From the NCBI GenBank assembly GCA_934754475.1, contig CAKVHV010000001.1, positions 248,001 to 312,000 of the forward strand: DNA of 64,000 bases, given 5' to 3'. Below, piece by piece: positions 45,145 through 52,308 of the stretch (positions are counted from its first letter, which is position 1; each line of letters starts with the position of its first letter). The position numbers and the translations under genes are program-made. The DNA is from an uncultured Clostridia bacterium (GTDB lineage: Bacteria > Bacillota > Clostridia > Christensenellales > UBA1242). The notes beneath the pieces were generated by a model. That model was not told the DNA's origin. It searched no databases and saw nothing but the letters and a program-made list of their open reading frames with translations.

Positions 45145-45524
45145 AAATTGGTGAAAATGGTTATTCAATGCCAAAAGCATATACAACTCATGGTTTTTAT
45201 AGAATTCAGTTTGGCTCAGATATAACTGATATTCCAGATGAAATTTTTGCTAATAATAAAATTTTACAAATAGTTGAGCTTACAAATAATATCAAAACAA
45301 TAGGTGCTAGCGCATTTGGTGGTTGTACAAAAATTGAAGCAATCTATTTGTCAACAAATGAAAGTCAGTACGAAGCAGTTCTTAAAAATAATATTGGAAA
45401 TTACAATAAATGTTTTACTGATAATGTCAAATTTTATTCCGAGACACAGCCAACTGAAAATCTTGAAAATTACTGGCACTACGATAGTGATGGTGTTACT
45501 CCAGTTATTTGGTCTGCGGAATAA
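45117..45524 (+). pseudogene. C-terminal part of the lipoprotein, in another frame
   Basis: The frame of about 135 codons holds another LRR_5 unit (TDIPDEIFANNKILQIVELTNNIKTIGASAFGGC) and a C-terminal end like that of BspA proteins (YWHYDSDGVTPVIW). It has no SD or signal and overlaps the end of the preceding gene. A single -1 shift in 45100-45144 would join them to a protein of about 500 residues. It is a frameshifted remnant, a phase state, or a sequencing error. Confidence 0.6.
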
Positions 45525-45542
45525 AACTAATACAAAAATAAA

Positions 45543-45576
45543 AAAATACAAACGTCAAAAAAGTTTGTATTTTTTT
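45543..45576 (+). terminator. Terminator of lipoprotein locus
   Basis: ATACAAAC / GTTTGTAT with A- and T-flanks and a T-run. Confidence 0.8.
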
Positions 45577-45596
45577 AAATTTCATCAAAAAATAGG

Positions 45597-45626
45597 TTGT
45601 ATTTATCCTATTATTTGTGATATAAT
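45597..45626 (+). promoter_or_regulatory. phd-doc promoter
   Basis: TTGTAT, 18 bases, TATAAT; 21 bases before the start codon. Confidence 0.5.
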
Positions 45627-45646
45627 AAAAATGTTAGGGGGTATTT

Positions 45647-45886
45647 ATGATTACAGATACAAACAATTTAATATCTATTACAGAAGCAAATCAAAATTTT
45701 TCTAAGGTTGTAAAAAATGTTGAACAAAATGGCGAAGTGATAATACTCAAAAATAACAAGCCACAATATGTAGTTTCAAAATTTGAAAACAAAGAAAATA
45801 CATTAGACGAAAATGCTATGACTTTGGTTGTTGCCAATATGATTTTAACTGAGCATTCAAGGGCTTTTAAGGAGCTAGGAAAATGA
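45647..45886 (+). CDS. phd: Antitoxin of Phd/YefM family
   Basis: This 79-residue protein begins with SITEANQNFSKVVKNVEQNGEVIILKNNKPQYVV, the Phd/YefM DNA-binding part, and a C-terminal helical tail for binding the toxin. Overlaps the toxin gene by four bases (ATGA). It presumably represses its own promoter. Confidence 0.88.
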   Translation: MITDTNNLISITEANQNFSKVVKNVEQNGEVIILKNNKPQYVVSKFENKENTLDENAMTLVVANMILTEHSRAFKELGK

Positions 45887-46263
45887 TAAGATTTGACAAA
45901 GAAAAAGTTCTTCTTTTGCAACAATTAATCATTAAATCTTCGGGTGGAACTGCGGGTGTTAGAGATTTTGGGTTGCTGGATTCTGCTATAAATAGTGTTT
46001 ATCAGACTTTTGATGGTGTAGAACTATATCCTTCCAAAGAAGAAAAGGGTGCAAGACTTGGATTTTGTTTGGTATCCAATCATGCATTCGTTGATGGAAA
46101 CAAACGAATTGGTCTGCTTGTTATGTTATCCTTTCTTGCAATAAACGGGATTAAAATGAAATATACTGATGATGAATTAATAGAAATAGGGTTGGCTCTT
46201 GCAGATGGCAAAATGAAATATGAACATTTGCTTAATTGGATTAAGGAACATAAGATTTATTAA
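45883..46263 (+). CDS. doc: Doc-family toxin
   Basis: This 126-residue Fic/Doc fold protein has the catalytic motif HAFVDGNKRIG (His67) and GLLDSAINSVYQTFDGVELYPS typical of Doc. Doc phosphorylates EF-Tu and halts translation; the preceding Phd neutralises it. A terminator follows. An addiction module on the chromosome, next to the variable lipoprotein. Confidence 0.9.
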   Translation: MIRFDKEKVLLLQQLIIKSSGGTAGVRDFGLLDSAINSVYQTFDGVELYPSKEEKGARLGFCLVSNHAFVDGNKRIGLLVMLSFLAINGIKMKYTDDELIEIGLALADGKMKYEHLLNWIKEHKIY

Positions 46264-46270
46264 TTATAAA

Positions 46271-46302
46271 TAGCAACTAAGGTTTAATTTAGTTGCTATT
46301 TT
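46271..46302 (+). terminator. Terminator after doc
   Basis: TAGCAACTAA / TTAGTTGCTA stem and TTTTA. Confidence 0.75.
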
Positions 46303-46325
46303 ATGATATTGAATTCAAACAACAA

Positions 46326-46352
46326 AAAAACTCCTAACAATTTTGTTAGGAG
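46326..46352 (-). terminator. rpmB terminator (minus strand)
   Basis: GTTAGGAG-type 8-bp stem (CTCCTAAC / GTTAGGAG), with seven T on the minus strand after it. Confidence 0.8.
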
Positions 46353-46370
46353 ATATTTTTATATGTCAAA

Positions 46371-46559
46371 TTACTTTTCTTCGTTTTTAAGAGTTTTTAG
46401 ACATCTTGTGCAAATATATTCGTTTTGGATTTTTCCGTCAACTTCAATAGATTTCTTTTGAAGATTCGCACCCCAAGTTCTTCTTGTAGCGATATGAGAG
46501 TGACTTACTTGGTTTCCAGCCACTTTTTTCTTACTACATATAAAACATTCTTTTGCCAT
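46371..46559 (-). CDS. rpmB: 50S ribosomal protein L28
   Basis: The start at 46559 gives the family N-terminus AKECFICSKKKVAGNQVSHSH; 62 residues. Cys pairs CFIC and CTRC make it the zinc-binding type. Oriented opposite to asp23, as in B. subtilis. GGGGGTG serves as SD. Confidence 0.96.
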   Translation of the reverse strand: MAKECFICSKKKVAGNQVSHSHIATRRTWGANLQKKSIEVDGKIQNEYICTRCLKTLKNEEK

Positions 46560-46904
46560 TGTAAAATTCACCCCCAAGGTAATTTTTTGTTTCGTTTGTA
46601 ATAAACTAATAATATAATGTGTATTTTGTATGCACAAAAAAACACCAAAGTTATTTTAAACACATAGAGTATATCAAATAAATTCCGTTTAGGCAAGACT
46701 TTTTTTAAATTTATTTAAACTATTTTATTTTAAGAGTAAAATTTACAAAATCTCTTGCCAAATCTTATATAATATTGTACAATTATATGTGTAGAAATTT
46801 CATGGTTTCTAAATTTCAAAGATTTTGTTGATTTTTTAATTTTCAAAATTTTTGGAGATAATCATTTCGGTGATTGAATAGTAAAGTTAAAAGGAGATAA
46901 TACT
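46560..46904. other. Divergent promoter region of rpmB and asp23
   Basis: Leftward rpmB promoter TTGTGC-17-TATTAT (46609-46637 on minus) and rightward TTGCCA-17-TACAAT (46755-46783) are found. The asp23 leader of ~120 bases holds small hairpins such as AATCA-TTTCGG-TGATT near 46859. No gene seen. Confidence 0.5.
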
Positions 46905-47237
46905 ATGGCTGTTAAAACTAGTAATGCGTATGGTAATATAACAATTGATGACGAAGCAATAGCATGTGCAACTGGACATATTGCTAGAGAGTGCTATGGC
47001 GTTGTCGACTTGGTTGGTCAAGGTTCGGTTAAGTCCAAAAACCAACTTACTAAGGGTATCAAAATTATAACCGTTGGTAATAGAATTTACATTGATTTGT
47101 TCGCTATTTTGAAATATGGTGTTTCAATCGGAACTGTAACAGACAACCTTAAGAGTGCTGTTAAGTACGGAGTAGAACAATTTACTGGAATGATTGTTGA
47201 TAGTGTAAATATAAATGTAGTAGGAGTTAGGGTTTAA
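46905..47237 (+). CDS. Asp23/Gls24 family envelope stress protein
   Basis: This 110-residue protein is VKTSNAYGNITIDDEAIACATGHIARECYGVVDLV-like, starting with the family region and going on with GIKIITVGNRIYIDLFAILKYGVSI. It occurs with fakA in Firmicutes, and may help organise membrane complexes. Only the Asp23 core is present, with no C-terminal extension. Confidence 0.9.
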   Translation: MAVKTSNAYGNITIDDEAIACATGHIARECYGVVDLVGQGSVKSKNQLTKGIKIITVGNRIYIDLFAILKYGVSIGTVTDNLKSAVKYGVEQFTGMIVDSVNINVVGVRV

Positions 47238-47275
47238 TTTTTTAGACGTAACTTCTTTAAAGGGATATATAAATT

Positions 47276-48922
47276 ATGTTAAAAACAATAAACAGTACAA
47301 TGTTTCGCAAAATGATTATTGCTAGTGCGAAAATTTTGGATGATAACAAAGGTTTTGTAGACTCATTAAACGTATTTCCAGTGCCAGATGGTGATACTGG
47401 AACAAACATGAGTTTGACTTATAATAATGTTGTAAAAGAACTTAATAATTGTTTGGAGAATGATTTTGCTTCAATTTCAAGAGCGGTTGTAACTGGCGCT
47501 CTTAGGGGTGCAAGGGGAAACTCTGGTGTTATTCTTTCACAAATTCTCAAAGGAATAAGTAATGTTGTTGGTACTTGTGAAAAAGAATTAACTACTAAGA
47601 TGTTTGCAAAGGCTATGGCAGAAGGTTCAAGTATTGCTTACAAAGCAGTTGCTTCTCCTAAGGAAGGAACAATTCTTACAGTTATTAGAGTTATGTCTGA
47701 GTCTGCTCAACGTAATTGCAAAAAGCATGCTGACTTTGAAGCTTTCTTTGATGCTATTTTAAATGATGGCGAAGCGATTTTGCAACAAACTCCTGAGATG
47801 TTGCCTGTTCTTAAAAAAGCTGGTGTTGTAGATGCTGGTGGTAGGGGACTTATTATTATCTTCAAGGGTATGCAAAAAGTTATACTTGGTGAAGAAGACT
47901 TTGATATTAACATCGAGCAATTAATTAGCACACAAGCAATGAACAACAATGACTTCTATGTAAATTTGGACAACCTTGCGGATATTGAATTTGCTTACTG
48001 TACTGAGTTTATGATTACTCATATGAAAAAGAAGACAACCGAAAGCGATATTGAAAAGTTTAGAGAAAATCTAAGTAATATCGGCGATTCTGTTGTGTGT
48101 TTTGGTGATTTGGAACTTGTTAAGGTTCACGTACATACAAATCAGCCAAACTTGGCTTTGGGTTCAGCTTTGGAACTTGGAGAAATTATTAACATTAAGA
48201 TTGAAAACATGGTTGAGCAAAACAGGGAACTTAAACGTGCTCAAACTCAACGTCAACAAAATCTAAAAGAAATCGGTATTGTAGCAGTAGCACCAGGTCA
48301 AGGAATTGCTAACGTATTTGCTGATTTGTTGGTTGATGATATGATTGAAGGTGGACAAACTATGAATCCGTCCGCCGAAGATATAGCCAAAGCGGTTGAT
48401 AGAATTCCGGCTAAAAATGTAATAGTTTTGCCTAATAACAAAAATATTATCTTGGCTGCCGAACAAGCAAAAACTCTTACCAAAAAGATTTTGCATGTAA
48501 TTCCTACTAAGTCTATTCCAGAAGGTGTGGCTTCAGTTCTTGCATTTAATCCAGATGCAACTATTGACGAAAACATCGAAGCAATGACAAATGCCAAAGA
48601 ATCTGTTACAAGTGCATCTGTTACTTATGCTGTAAGAACTACACATGTTAATGGTTTTGACTTGCAAACAGGGGACATTATTGGTCTTGATAACAAAGGA
48701 ATTATTGCCAAAGGTAGTTTGGTTAAAGATACAACTATTCAACTTATTGACAAATTAGTTAGTCCTGATAGCGTTAATATTACATTATTCTATGGCAAGG
48801 ATGTTGCCGAAGAAGATGCTAATGCCTTGGCTGAAGAACTAGAACAACGTTTCCCAGATTGTGATATTAATATGATTTCGGGCGAACAACCTGTTTATTA
48901 TTACATAATTTCAATTGAATAA
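47276..48922 (+). CDS. fakA: Fatty acid kinase catalytic subunit FakA-like (DAK2/DegV-like)
   Basis: This 548-residue protein has an N-terminal DAK2 domain with VFPVPDGDTGTNMSLT, GALRGARGNSGVILSQIL, and GVVDAGGRGLIII; a middle domain with HVHTNQPNLALG; and a C-terminal domain (about 330-548) with IVAVAPGQGIANVFADL. FakA phosphorylates fatty acids held by FakB/DegV proteins, to be used for phospholipids. No recG follows as in many relatives. Confidence 0.92.
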   Translation: MLKTINSTMFRKMIIASAKILDDNKGFVDSLNVFPVPDGDTGTNMSLTYNNVVKELNNCLENDFASISRAVVTGALRGARGNSGVILSQILKGISNVVGTCEKELTTKMFAKAMAEGSSIAYKAVASPKEGTILTVIRVMSESAQRNCKKHADFEAFFDAILNDGEAILQQTPEMLPVLKKAGVVDAGGRGLIIIFKGMQKVILGEEDFDINIEQLISTQAMNNNDFYVNLDNLADIEFAYCTEFMITHMKKKTTESDIEKFRENLSNIGDSVVCFGDLELVKVHVHTNQPNLALGSALELGEIINIKIENMVEQNRELKRAQTQRQQNLKEIGIVAVAPGQGIANVFADLLVDDMIEGGQTMNPSAEDIAKAVDRIPAKNVIVLPNNKNIILAAEQAKTLTKKILHVIPTKSIPEGVASVLAFNPDATIDENIEAMTNAKESVTSASVTYAVRTTHVNGFDLQTGDIIGLDNKGIIAKGSLVKDTTIQLIDKLVSPDSVNITLFYGKDVAEEDANALAEELEQRFPDCDINMISGEQPVYYYIISIE

Positions 48923-48927
48923 ATTTT

Positions 48928-48957
48928 AAAAGTGTCAAGACTTGTCTTGGCACTTTT
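48928..48957 (+). terminator. Terminator after fakA
   Basis: AAAAGTGTCAAGAC / GTCTTGGCACTTTT, 14-bp stem with a wobble and a 2-base loop. Confidence 0.65.
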
Positions 48958-49060
48958 GCTTTATTTAGTATTTTTTTGGCAGTTTAATATTGACAAATAA
49001 TTATTTTTGAAATAAAATAAGTACACAAAGAAAATATTTGTTTTATAAAGTGGGGTATTT

Positions 49061-49720
49061 ATGAATAGGTCCAAATTACTTTTTTCTTTTAGTTTAATAA
49101 ACTTTGTCGCAGTTTTAATTTGTGTATTCCTTATGCCAAATCAAGTTGTTATAAAGTTTGACGCAGACATGTTGGTTACAGATTTGTTTAGTCATTGGTT
49201 TTCAATAATTATTCCGGCGCTACAAGTTGTTTCGTGTTTTATAATCTTGTTTATAGACCAAAAGGAGCAATGGAAAGTTCCACATCATTATAGATATATA
49301 GTTGCATATATTGCTATTTCTCTTGCGACCTTGTACTCGTGGATAATGATAGCAATTCAGTTTGGTGGATACAATGTTGGAGACAAGGTTAAACTTCCTT
49401 TGACTTGTCTAATTTTAATCCCGCTTGCACTATTTATGCTTGTTTATACTTATTATCAAGGTTACCGAAAGTTCCAAAACAAGTCAATTTTTGGCTTTAG
49501 TTGGGTTAAAAATAGCCCTATGGCATGGAAAAAGACACACTTTAACGCAAGTGTTAACGGAATGATTTGTGCAATTTTGATGATTTGCACTGCGGTTATT
49601 AATGATGTTAAATTTAATGGTTCAGCATGGGCATATATTGTTGCTCTTGGATTATTTGTAGTTGTATATTATTTGTTTACTTTGGTTTATTCTTATATAA
49701 TTTCCAAAGATTATAGATAA
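49061..49720 (+). CDS. SdpI-like/DUF1648 membrane protein
   Basis: This 219-residue protein has six hydrophobic helices. The N-terminal MPNQVVIKFDAD corresponds to the P-x-x-V-x-x-H/K-F-D pattern of DUF1648, and FSWVKNSPMAWKKTHFNASVNG resembles the SdpI R-x-P-x-x-S-x-x-x-W motif. SdpI-type proteins protect from SDP toxin in Bacillus, but many such proteins have no known role. Single-gene unit. Confidence 0.6.
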   Translation: MNRSKLLFSFSLINFVAVLICVFLMPNQVVIKFDADMLVTDLFSHWFSIIIPALQVVSCFIILFIDQKEQWKVPHHYRYIVAYIAISLATLYSWIMIAIQFGGYNVGDKVKLPLTCLILIPLALFMLVYTYYQGYRKFQNKSIFGFSWVKNSPMAWKKTHFNASVNGMICAILMICTAVINDVKFNGSAWAYIVALGLFVVVYYLFTLVYSYIISKDYR

Positions 49721-49911
49721 TAACTTGGAATAGAACTTTGAATATTATTGCAATTTAAATCTGTTTAAAAGTATTAAATTGAGATTTTACTTTGCAATCA
49801 TTTCAAAGTTTTTTTTACATATTTTGGATAGTAAGTGTTGTAATATTTTGTCGAATATAAAGCCAAAATATAATAACAAAGCAATGCTTTGTTAAAATAG
49901 GAGGTGGACTT

Positions 49912-50052
49912 ATGGCACTTAGAAAATGCAATAGTACTTCAAAAAAGAATTGTTCTACAAAGAGAGCAACTAAGAAAACAGAAGCAAGTACTGACAATGC
50001 AAAATCTAGAACAACTGCTAAAAAGACTTCTAGAACAAAAAATTGTAACTAA
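49912..50052 (+). CDS. Basic Lys/Thr/Ser-rich micro-protein (46 residues)
   Basis: The frame encodes MALRKCNSTSKKNCSTK and ends in SRTKNCN. It contains about one-quarter Lys/Arg, many Thr/Ser, three Cys and no acidic stretch. An outstandingly strong SD (AGGAGGTGG) precedes the start, and a small hairpin (ACAAAGC / GCTTTGT) stands before it. Composition recalls histone-H1-like or spore-type basic proteins. I do not recognise a family; DNA or RNA binding is only inference. Confidence 0.6.
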   Translation: MALRKCNSTSKKNCSTKRATKKTEASTDNAKSRTTAKKTSRTKNCN

Positions 50053-50068
50053 TTAAAGTTCGGTTTTT

Positions 50069-50150
50069 CACTTCAAATTATTTTGTATCATAACACTTTT
50101 TCGCAAAAAAAATCATATGTGGTTAGTCAAAGTAATTTGAAGTGTTTTTT
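50069..50150. terminator. Long-loop inverted repeat / terminator after micro-protein
   Basis: CACTTCAAATTA (50069-50080) and TAATTTGAAGTG (50133-50144) are perfect 12-base arms, loop 52 bases, followed by six T. It can serve as terminator, but the long loop is unusual. Confidence 0.5.
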
Positions 50151-50190
50151 TGTGTAAAGTTAAATTAGTTTATATCGTCATATTATAAAG

Positions 50191-50219
50191 TTGACTTTGC
50201 ATATAGTTAAGATTATAAT
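50191..50219 (+). promoter_or_regulatory. Promoter of PH-domain gene
   Basis: TTGACT, 17 bases, TATAAT. Confidence 0.65.
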
Positions 50220-50242
50220 ATAGTTAGTAAAGGGGAAATTTA

Positions 50243-50770
50243 ATGGAAGATAAGTTTAAATTAATTTTGGATGATGATGAAAAAATAGTTGAAGTTTTAC
50301 GTCCTAACAAAGAAAAATTAATTTTTTCTACCATTTTTGGTTGTTTACTAATAGGATTAATATTTTGCTTGCCATTACTTATAGCATTCATTACTGAAGA
50401 AACTGAAACAAATGGACTTTTGTGGATTATTCCTGTTGTAATTTTTGTGTTGATTTTGGTGATTGCTATTATAGTTTCGATTTTGTATTACAACAAAACT
50501 TATTATGCCTTTACAAATAAACGATTGGTTGTAAGAACCGGTATTATTGGTGTAGACTACAAAAGTTTGGATATGAAAACAATTGGTGCAATTAATGTTT
50601 ATGTAAGTTTAATTGATAAAATTTTACACAAAAACACTGGTAGTTTGCGTTTTGGCAGTATGAGTAGTCCAATTAACGGACAAAATAGTGCATTTAATTT
50701 TAGTCATATTACAAATCCATATGAAAATTATAAGAAGATTAAAGAATATATTGAAAATATAAAAAAATAG
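50243..50770 (+). CDS. Membrane protein with bacterial PH-like domain
   Basis: This 175-residue protein has two transmembrane helices (about 28-50 and 60-82), followed by a bPH2-like domain (YYAFTNKRLVVRTGIIGVDYKSLDMKTIGAINV... GSLRFGS). Such proteins resemble YdbS/YdbT, with a not well-known role in envelope stress or bacteriocin tolerance. It has its own promoter and a long-stem terminator. Confidence 0.75.
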   Translation: MEDKFKLILDDDEKIVEVLRPNKEKLIFSTIFGCLLIGLIFCLPLLIAFITEETETNGLLWIIPVVIFVLILVIAIIVSILYYNKTYYAFTNKRLVVRTGIIGVDYKSLDMKTIGAINVYVSLIDKILHKNTGSLRFGSMSSPINGQNSAFNFSHITNPYENYKKIKEYIENIKK

Positions 50771-50800
50771 TCTAATTAAAAAATGTCTTGAAACATAATA

Positions 50801-50864
50801 AAAAATGCAACAAAAATTATTTTAAAAAAATTTTAAAAAATTATAAAAAAAGTGTTGCATTTTT
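50801..50864 (+). terminator. Terminator after PH gene, overlapping tRNA-Val promoter
   Basis: AAAAATGCAACA / TGTTGCATTTTT perfect 12-bp arms, 40-base A/T-rich loop. The right arm contains the TTGCAT used as -35 of the tRNA promoter. Confidence 0.55.
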
Positions 50865-50883
50865 TAAAAATATTTGATATATT
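50855..50883 (+). promoter_or_regulatory. tRNA-Val promoter
   Basis: TTGCAT, 17 bases, TATATT; 28 bases before the tRNA. Confidence 0.55.
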
Positions 50884-50911
50884 AATAAAGTACTTGATAC
50901 AAGGACAGTGT

Positions 50912-50987
50912 GGGAGTTTAGCTCAGCTGGGAGAGCATCTGCCTTACAAGCAGGAGGTCATAGGTTCGAGCCCTATAACTCCCACCA
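50912..50987 (+). tRNA. tRNA-Val (TAC)
   Basis: Full cloverleaf with acceptor GGGAGTT / AACTCCC, D-arm GCTCAGCTGGGAGAGC, anticodon loop CTTACAA, T-loop TTCGAGC and encoded ACCA end; 76 bases. Confidence 0.97.
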
Positions 50988-51010
50988 TTTTATTTTAATT
51001 TTGTATTATG

Positions 51011-51062
51011 TACGGGAGCGGCGGCAGAAAGCGCGGTAGAGCGACGACTTGCCAAGGCGACC
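51011..51062 (+). pseudogene. Degenerate copy of the 5' half of tRNA-Gly
   Basis: Bases resembling CGGGAGTGGC, GGTAGAGCG and CTTGCCAAGGCGA of the intact tRNA-Gly just downstream occur in the same order with insertions. The T-arm and acceptor end are missing. It ends 12 bases before the intact gene. Confidence 0.6.
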
Positions 51063-51074
51063 AAAATTTAATAT

Positions 51075-51149
51075 GCGGGAGTGGCTCAGTGGTAGAGCGT
51101 CGCCTTGCCAAGGCGAATGTCGCGAGTTCGAATCTCGTCTTCCGCTCCA
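51075..51149 (+). tRNA. tRNA-Gly (GCC)
   Basis: Acceptor GCGGGAG / CTTCCGC (one G-T pair), anticodon loop TTGCCAA, T-loop TTCGAAT, TCCA end; 75 bases. The terminator follows directly. Confidence 0.96.
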
Positions 51150-51182
51150 ATCTAAATCTCACTTATGTGAGATTTTTTTGTT
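51136..51182 (+). repeat. Direct repeat copy 1: tRNA-Gly 3' end plus terminator
   Basis: 47 bases identical to 51386-51432. Contains CGTCTTCCGCTCCA and the hairpin AATCTCAC / GTGAGATT with T-run. Confidence 0.9.
51154..51179 (+). terminator. tRNA-Gly terminator
   Basis: AAATCTCAC / GTGAGATTT stem, loop TTAT, seven T; repeated identically at 51404-51429. Confidence 0.85.
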
Positions 51183-51385
51183 GCTAGTGACGAGATTCAT
51201 GTTGTCAAATGACAACAACCAAAGTGCAGTTTTGCACTTTGGGAACTCACGACCAAGTCGCATGTATTCGTGCAATAGACGTTTGTACTAATAAAATACG
51301 AATTGATGTGAATTATGATACGTCTTTTGAAGTATAGTAGTTAGCACGAAGGCTGAGCCAACCAAGGTTGACTCTGCACCGAACA
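51183..51385. other. Hairpin-rich insert between tRNA-Gly 3'-end repeats
   Basis: About 200 bases with several small inverted repeats: GTTGTCA-AA-TGACAAC, AAAGTGCA-GTTT-TGCACTTT, and GAGcCAACC-AA-GGTTGaCTC. No coding frame of substance. Flanked by the 47-base direct repeats, so it has the shape of an inserted element. Confidence 0.6.
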
Positions 51386-51432
51386 CGTCTTCCGCTCCAA
51401 TCTAAATCTCACTTATGTGAGATTTTTTTGTT
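51386..51432 (+). repeat. Direct repeat copy 2: tRNA-Gly 3' end plus terminator
   Basis: Identical to copy 1, 250 bases away; here not joined to a tRNA body. Confidence 0.9.
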
Positions 51433-51470
51433 AAAAAATTAAGTAGTATGTGGTGAATTTTGGTAACAAA

Positions 51471-51493
51471 AAAATCGCTTAATTTAAGCGATT
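51471..51493 (-). terminator. Terminator of PAP2 gene (minus strand)
   Basis: AAATCGCTTAA / TTAAGCGATTT stem, with a minus-strand T-run; overlaps the 3' end of the gene. Confidence 0.7.
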
Positions 51494-52164
51494 TCTGTTT
51501 TATTATTTGCTAATTTTTCTTTGAAATATTCAGTCACACACAAATAACCAAGCACAAGTGTTGTAGCAATTAATATTCCACCCAAAATATCTGTTATCCA
51601 ATGTACTCCAGATATAATTCTTCCAACCAAGATTGCTAGTCCTAGTATGATTGTAATTGTATTAAGTGTTATTCTCAAAGGTTTGTTTTCGATAATTTTT
51701 AGATTTACAAATATGGCGGATGTACTAATAAACATTGCAAGAAGTGTGTGTGAAGAAGGGTAGGATGGGTCAAGGTTTCCATCAATCAAAACTGGTCTAT
51801 AATTAATTTTAACAAACTCAAATAGTACATAGATTATCAAGGTTATGATGTAGAATAATCCCAAAATAGATATTTCTGTGTCAACTTTCTTAATGCTTTT
51901 TCTTTTGATTAATTGTATTAGCCCGATAACCATATATACAAATGCAATTCCAAATGCGATGTATCCAAGCAAATTAGATAGTTTATAAAAAGTTTCGTTA
52001 AATCCTAATCTTTCTTGAAAAAATTTGTTGATTGTAGCGAGTCCTACCTGACTTTCGTTTGGACCTATGCTTTGTTTGTCTACAAGTGCAATAATTATTG
52101 TGTAGACTATTGCGAGCATGCCAAACACAATTGTGCTTATAAGCAATTTTTTACTTTTTTTCAT
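51484..52164 (-). CDS. PAP2-family membrane phosphatase
   Basis: The protein has 226 residues with the start at 52164 (SD GGAG); six hydrophobic helices. Acid-phosphatase motifs NYRP, YPSSHTL and GRIISGVHWITDILGG are all present. Such enzymes act on undecaprenyl-PP or phosphatidic acid outside the membrane. Monocistronic, converging with the tRNA-Gly repeat. Confidence 0.85.
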   Translation of the reverse strand: MKKSKKLLISTIVFGMLAIVYTIIIALVDKQSIGPNESQVGLATINKFFQERLGFNETFYKLSNLLGYIAFGIAFVYMVIGLIQLIKRKSIKKVDTEISILGLFYIITLIIYVLFEFVKINYRPVLIDGNLDPSYPSSHTLLAMFISTSAIFVNLKIIENKPLRITLNTITIILGLAILVGRIISGVHWITDILGGILIATTLVLGYLCVTEYFKEKLANNKTEIA

Positions 52165-52308
52165 AAATAACTCCATTTTTCTTTGAAATACTTTCAAATT
52201 CTAACAAAAAATTATTTAATAGTCAATTAATAATCAAATAAACACCAATTTAATTGACTTTTTTGAATTTAATGTGTAACATGAATTTGATATTACTTTT
52301 TAGGACGG

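Noticed and set aside
45304..45705. 133-codon frame overlapping the lipoprotein C-terminal part
   Set aside because: Different frame without repeat pattern; runs across a terminator and the phd promoter.
51049..51291. 80-codon frame over tRNA-Gly
   Set aside because: Covers the intact tRNA and its terminator; not a protein gene.
51136..51432. CRISPR-like direct repeats
   Set aside because: Only two copies, containing a tRNA end and a terminator; no regular spacers or cas genes. No CRISPR array seen in the window.
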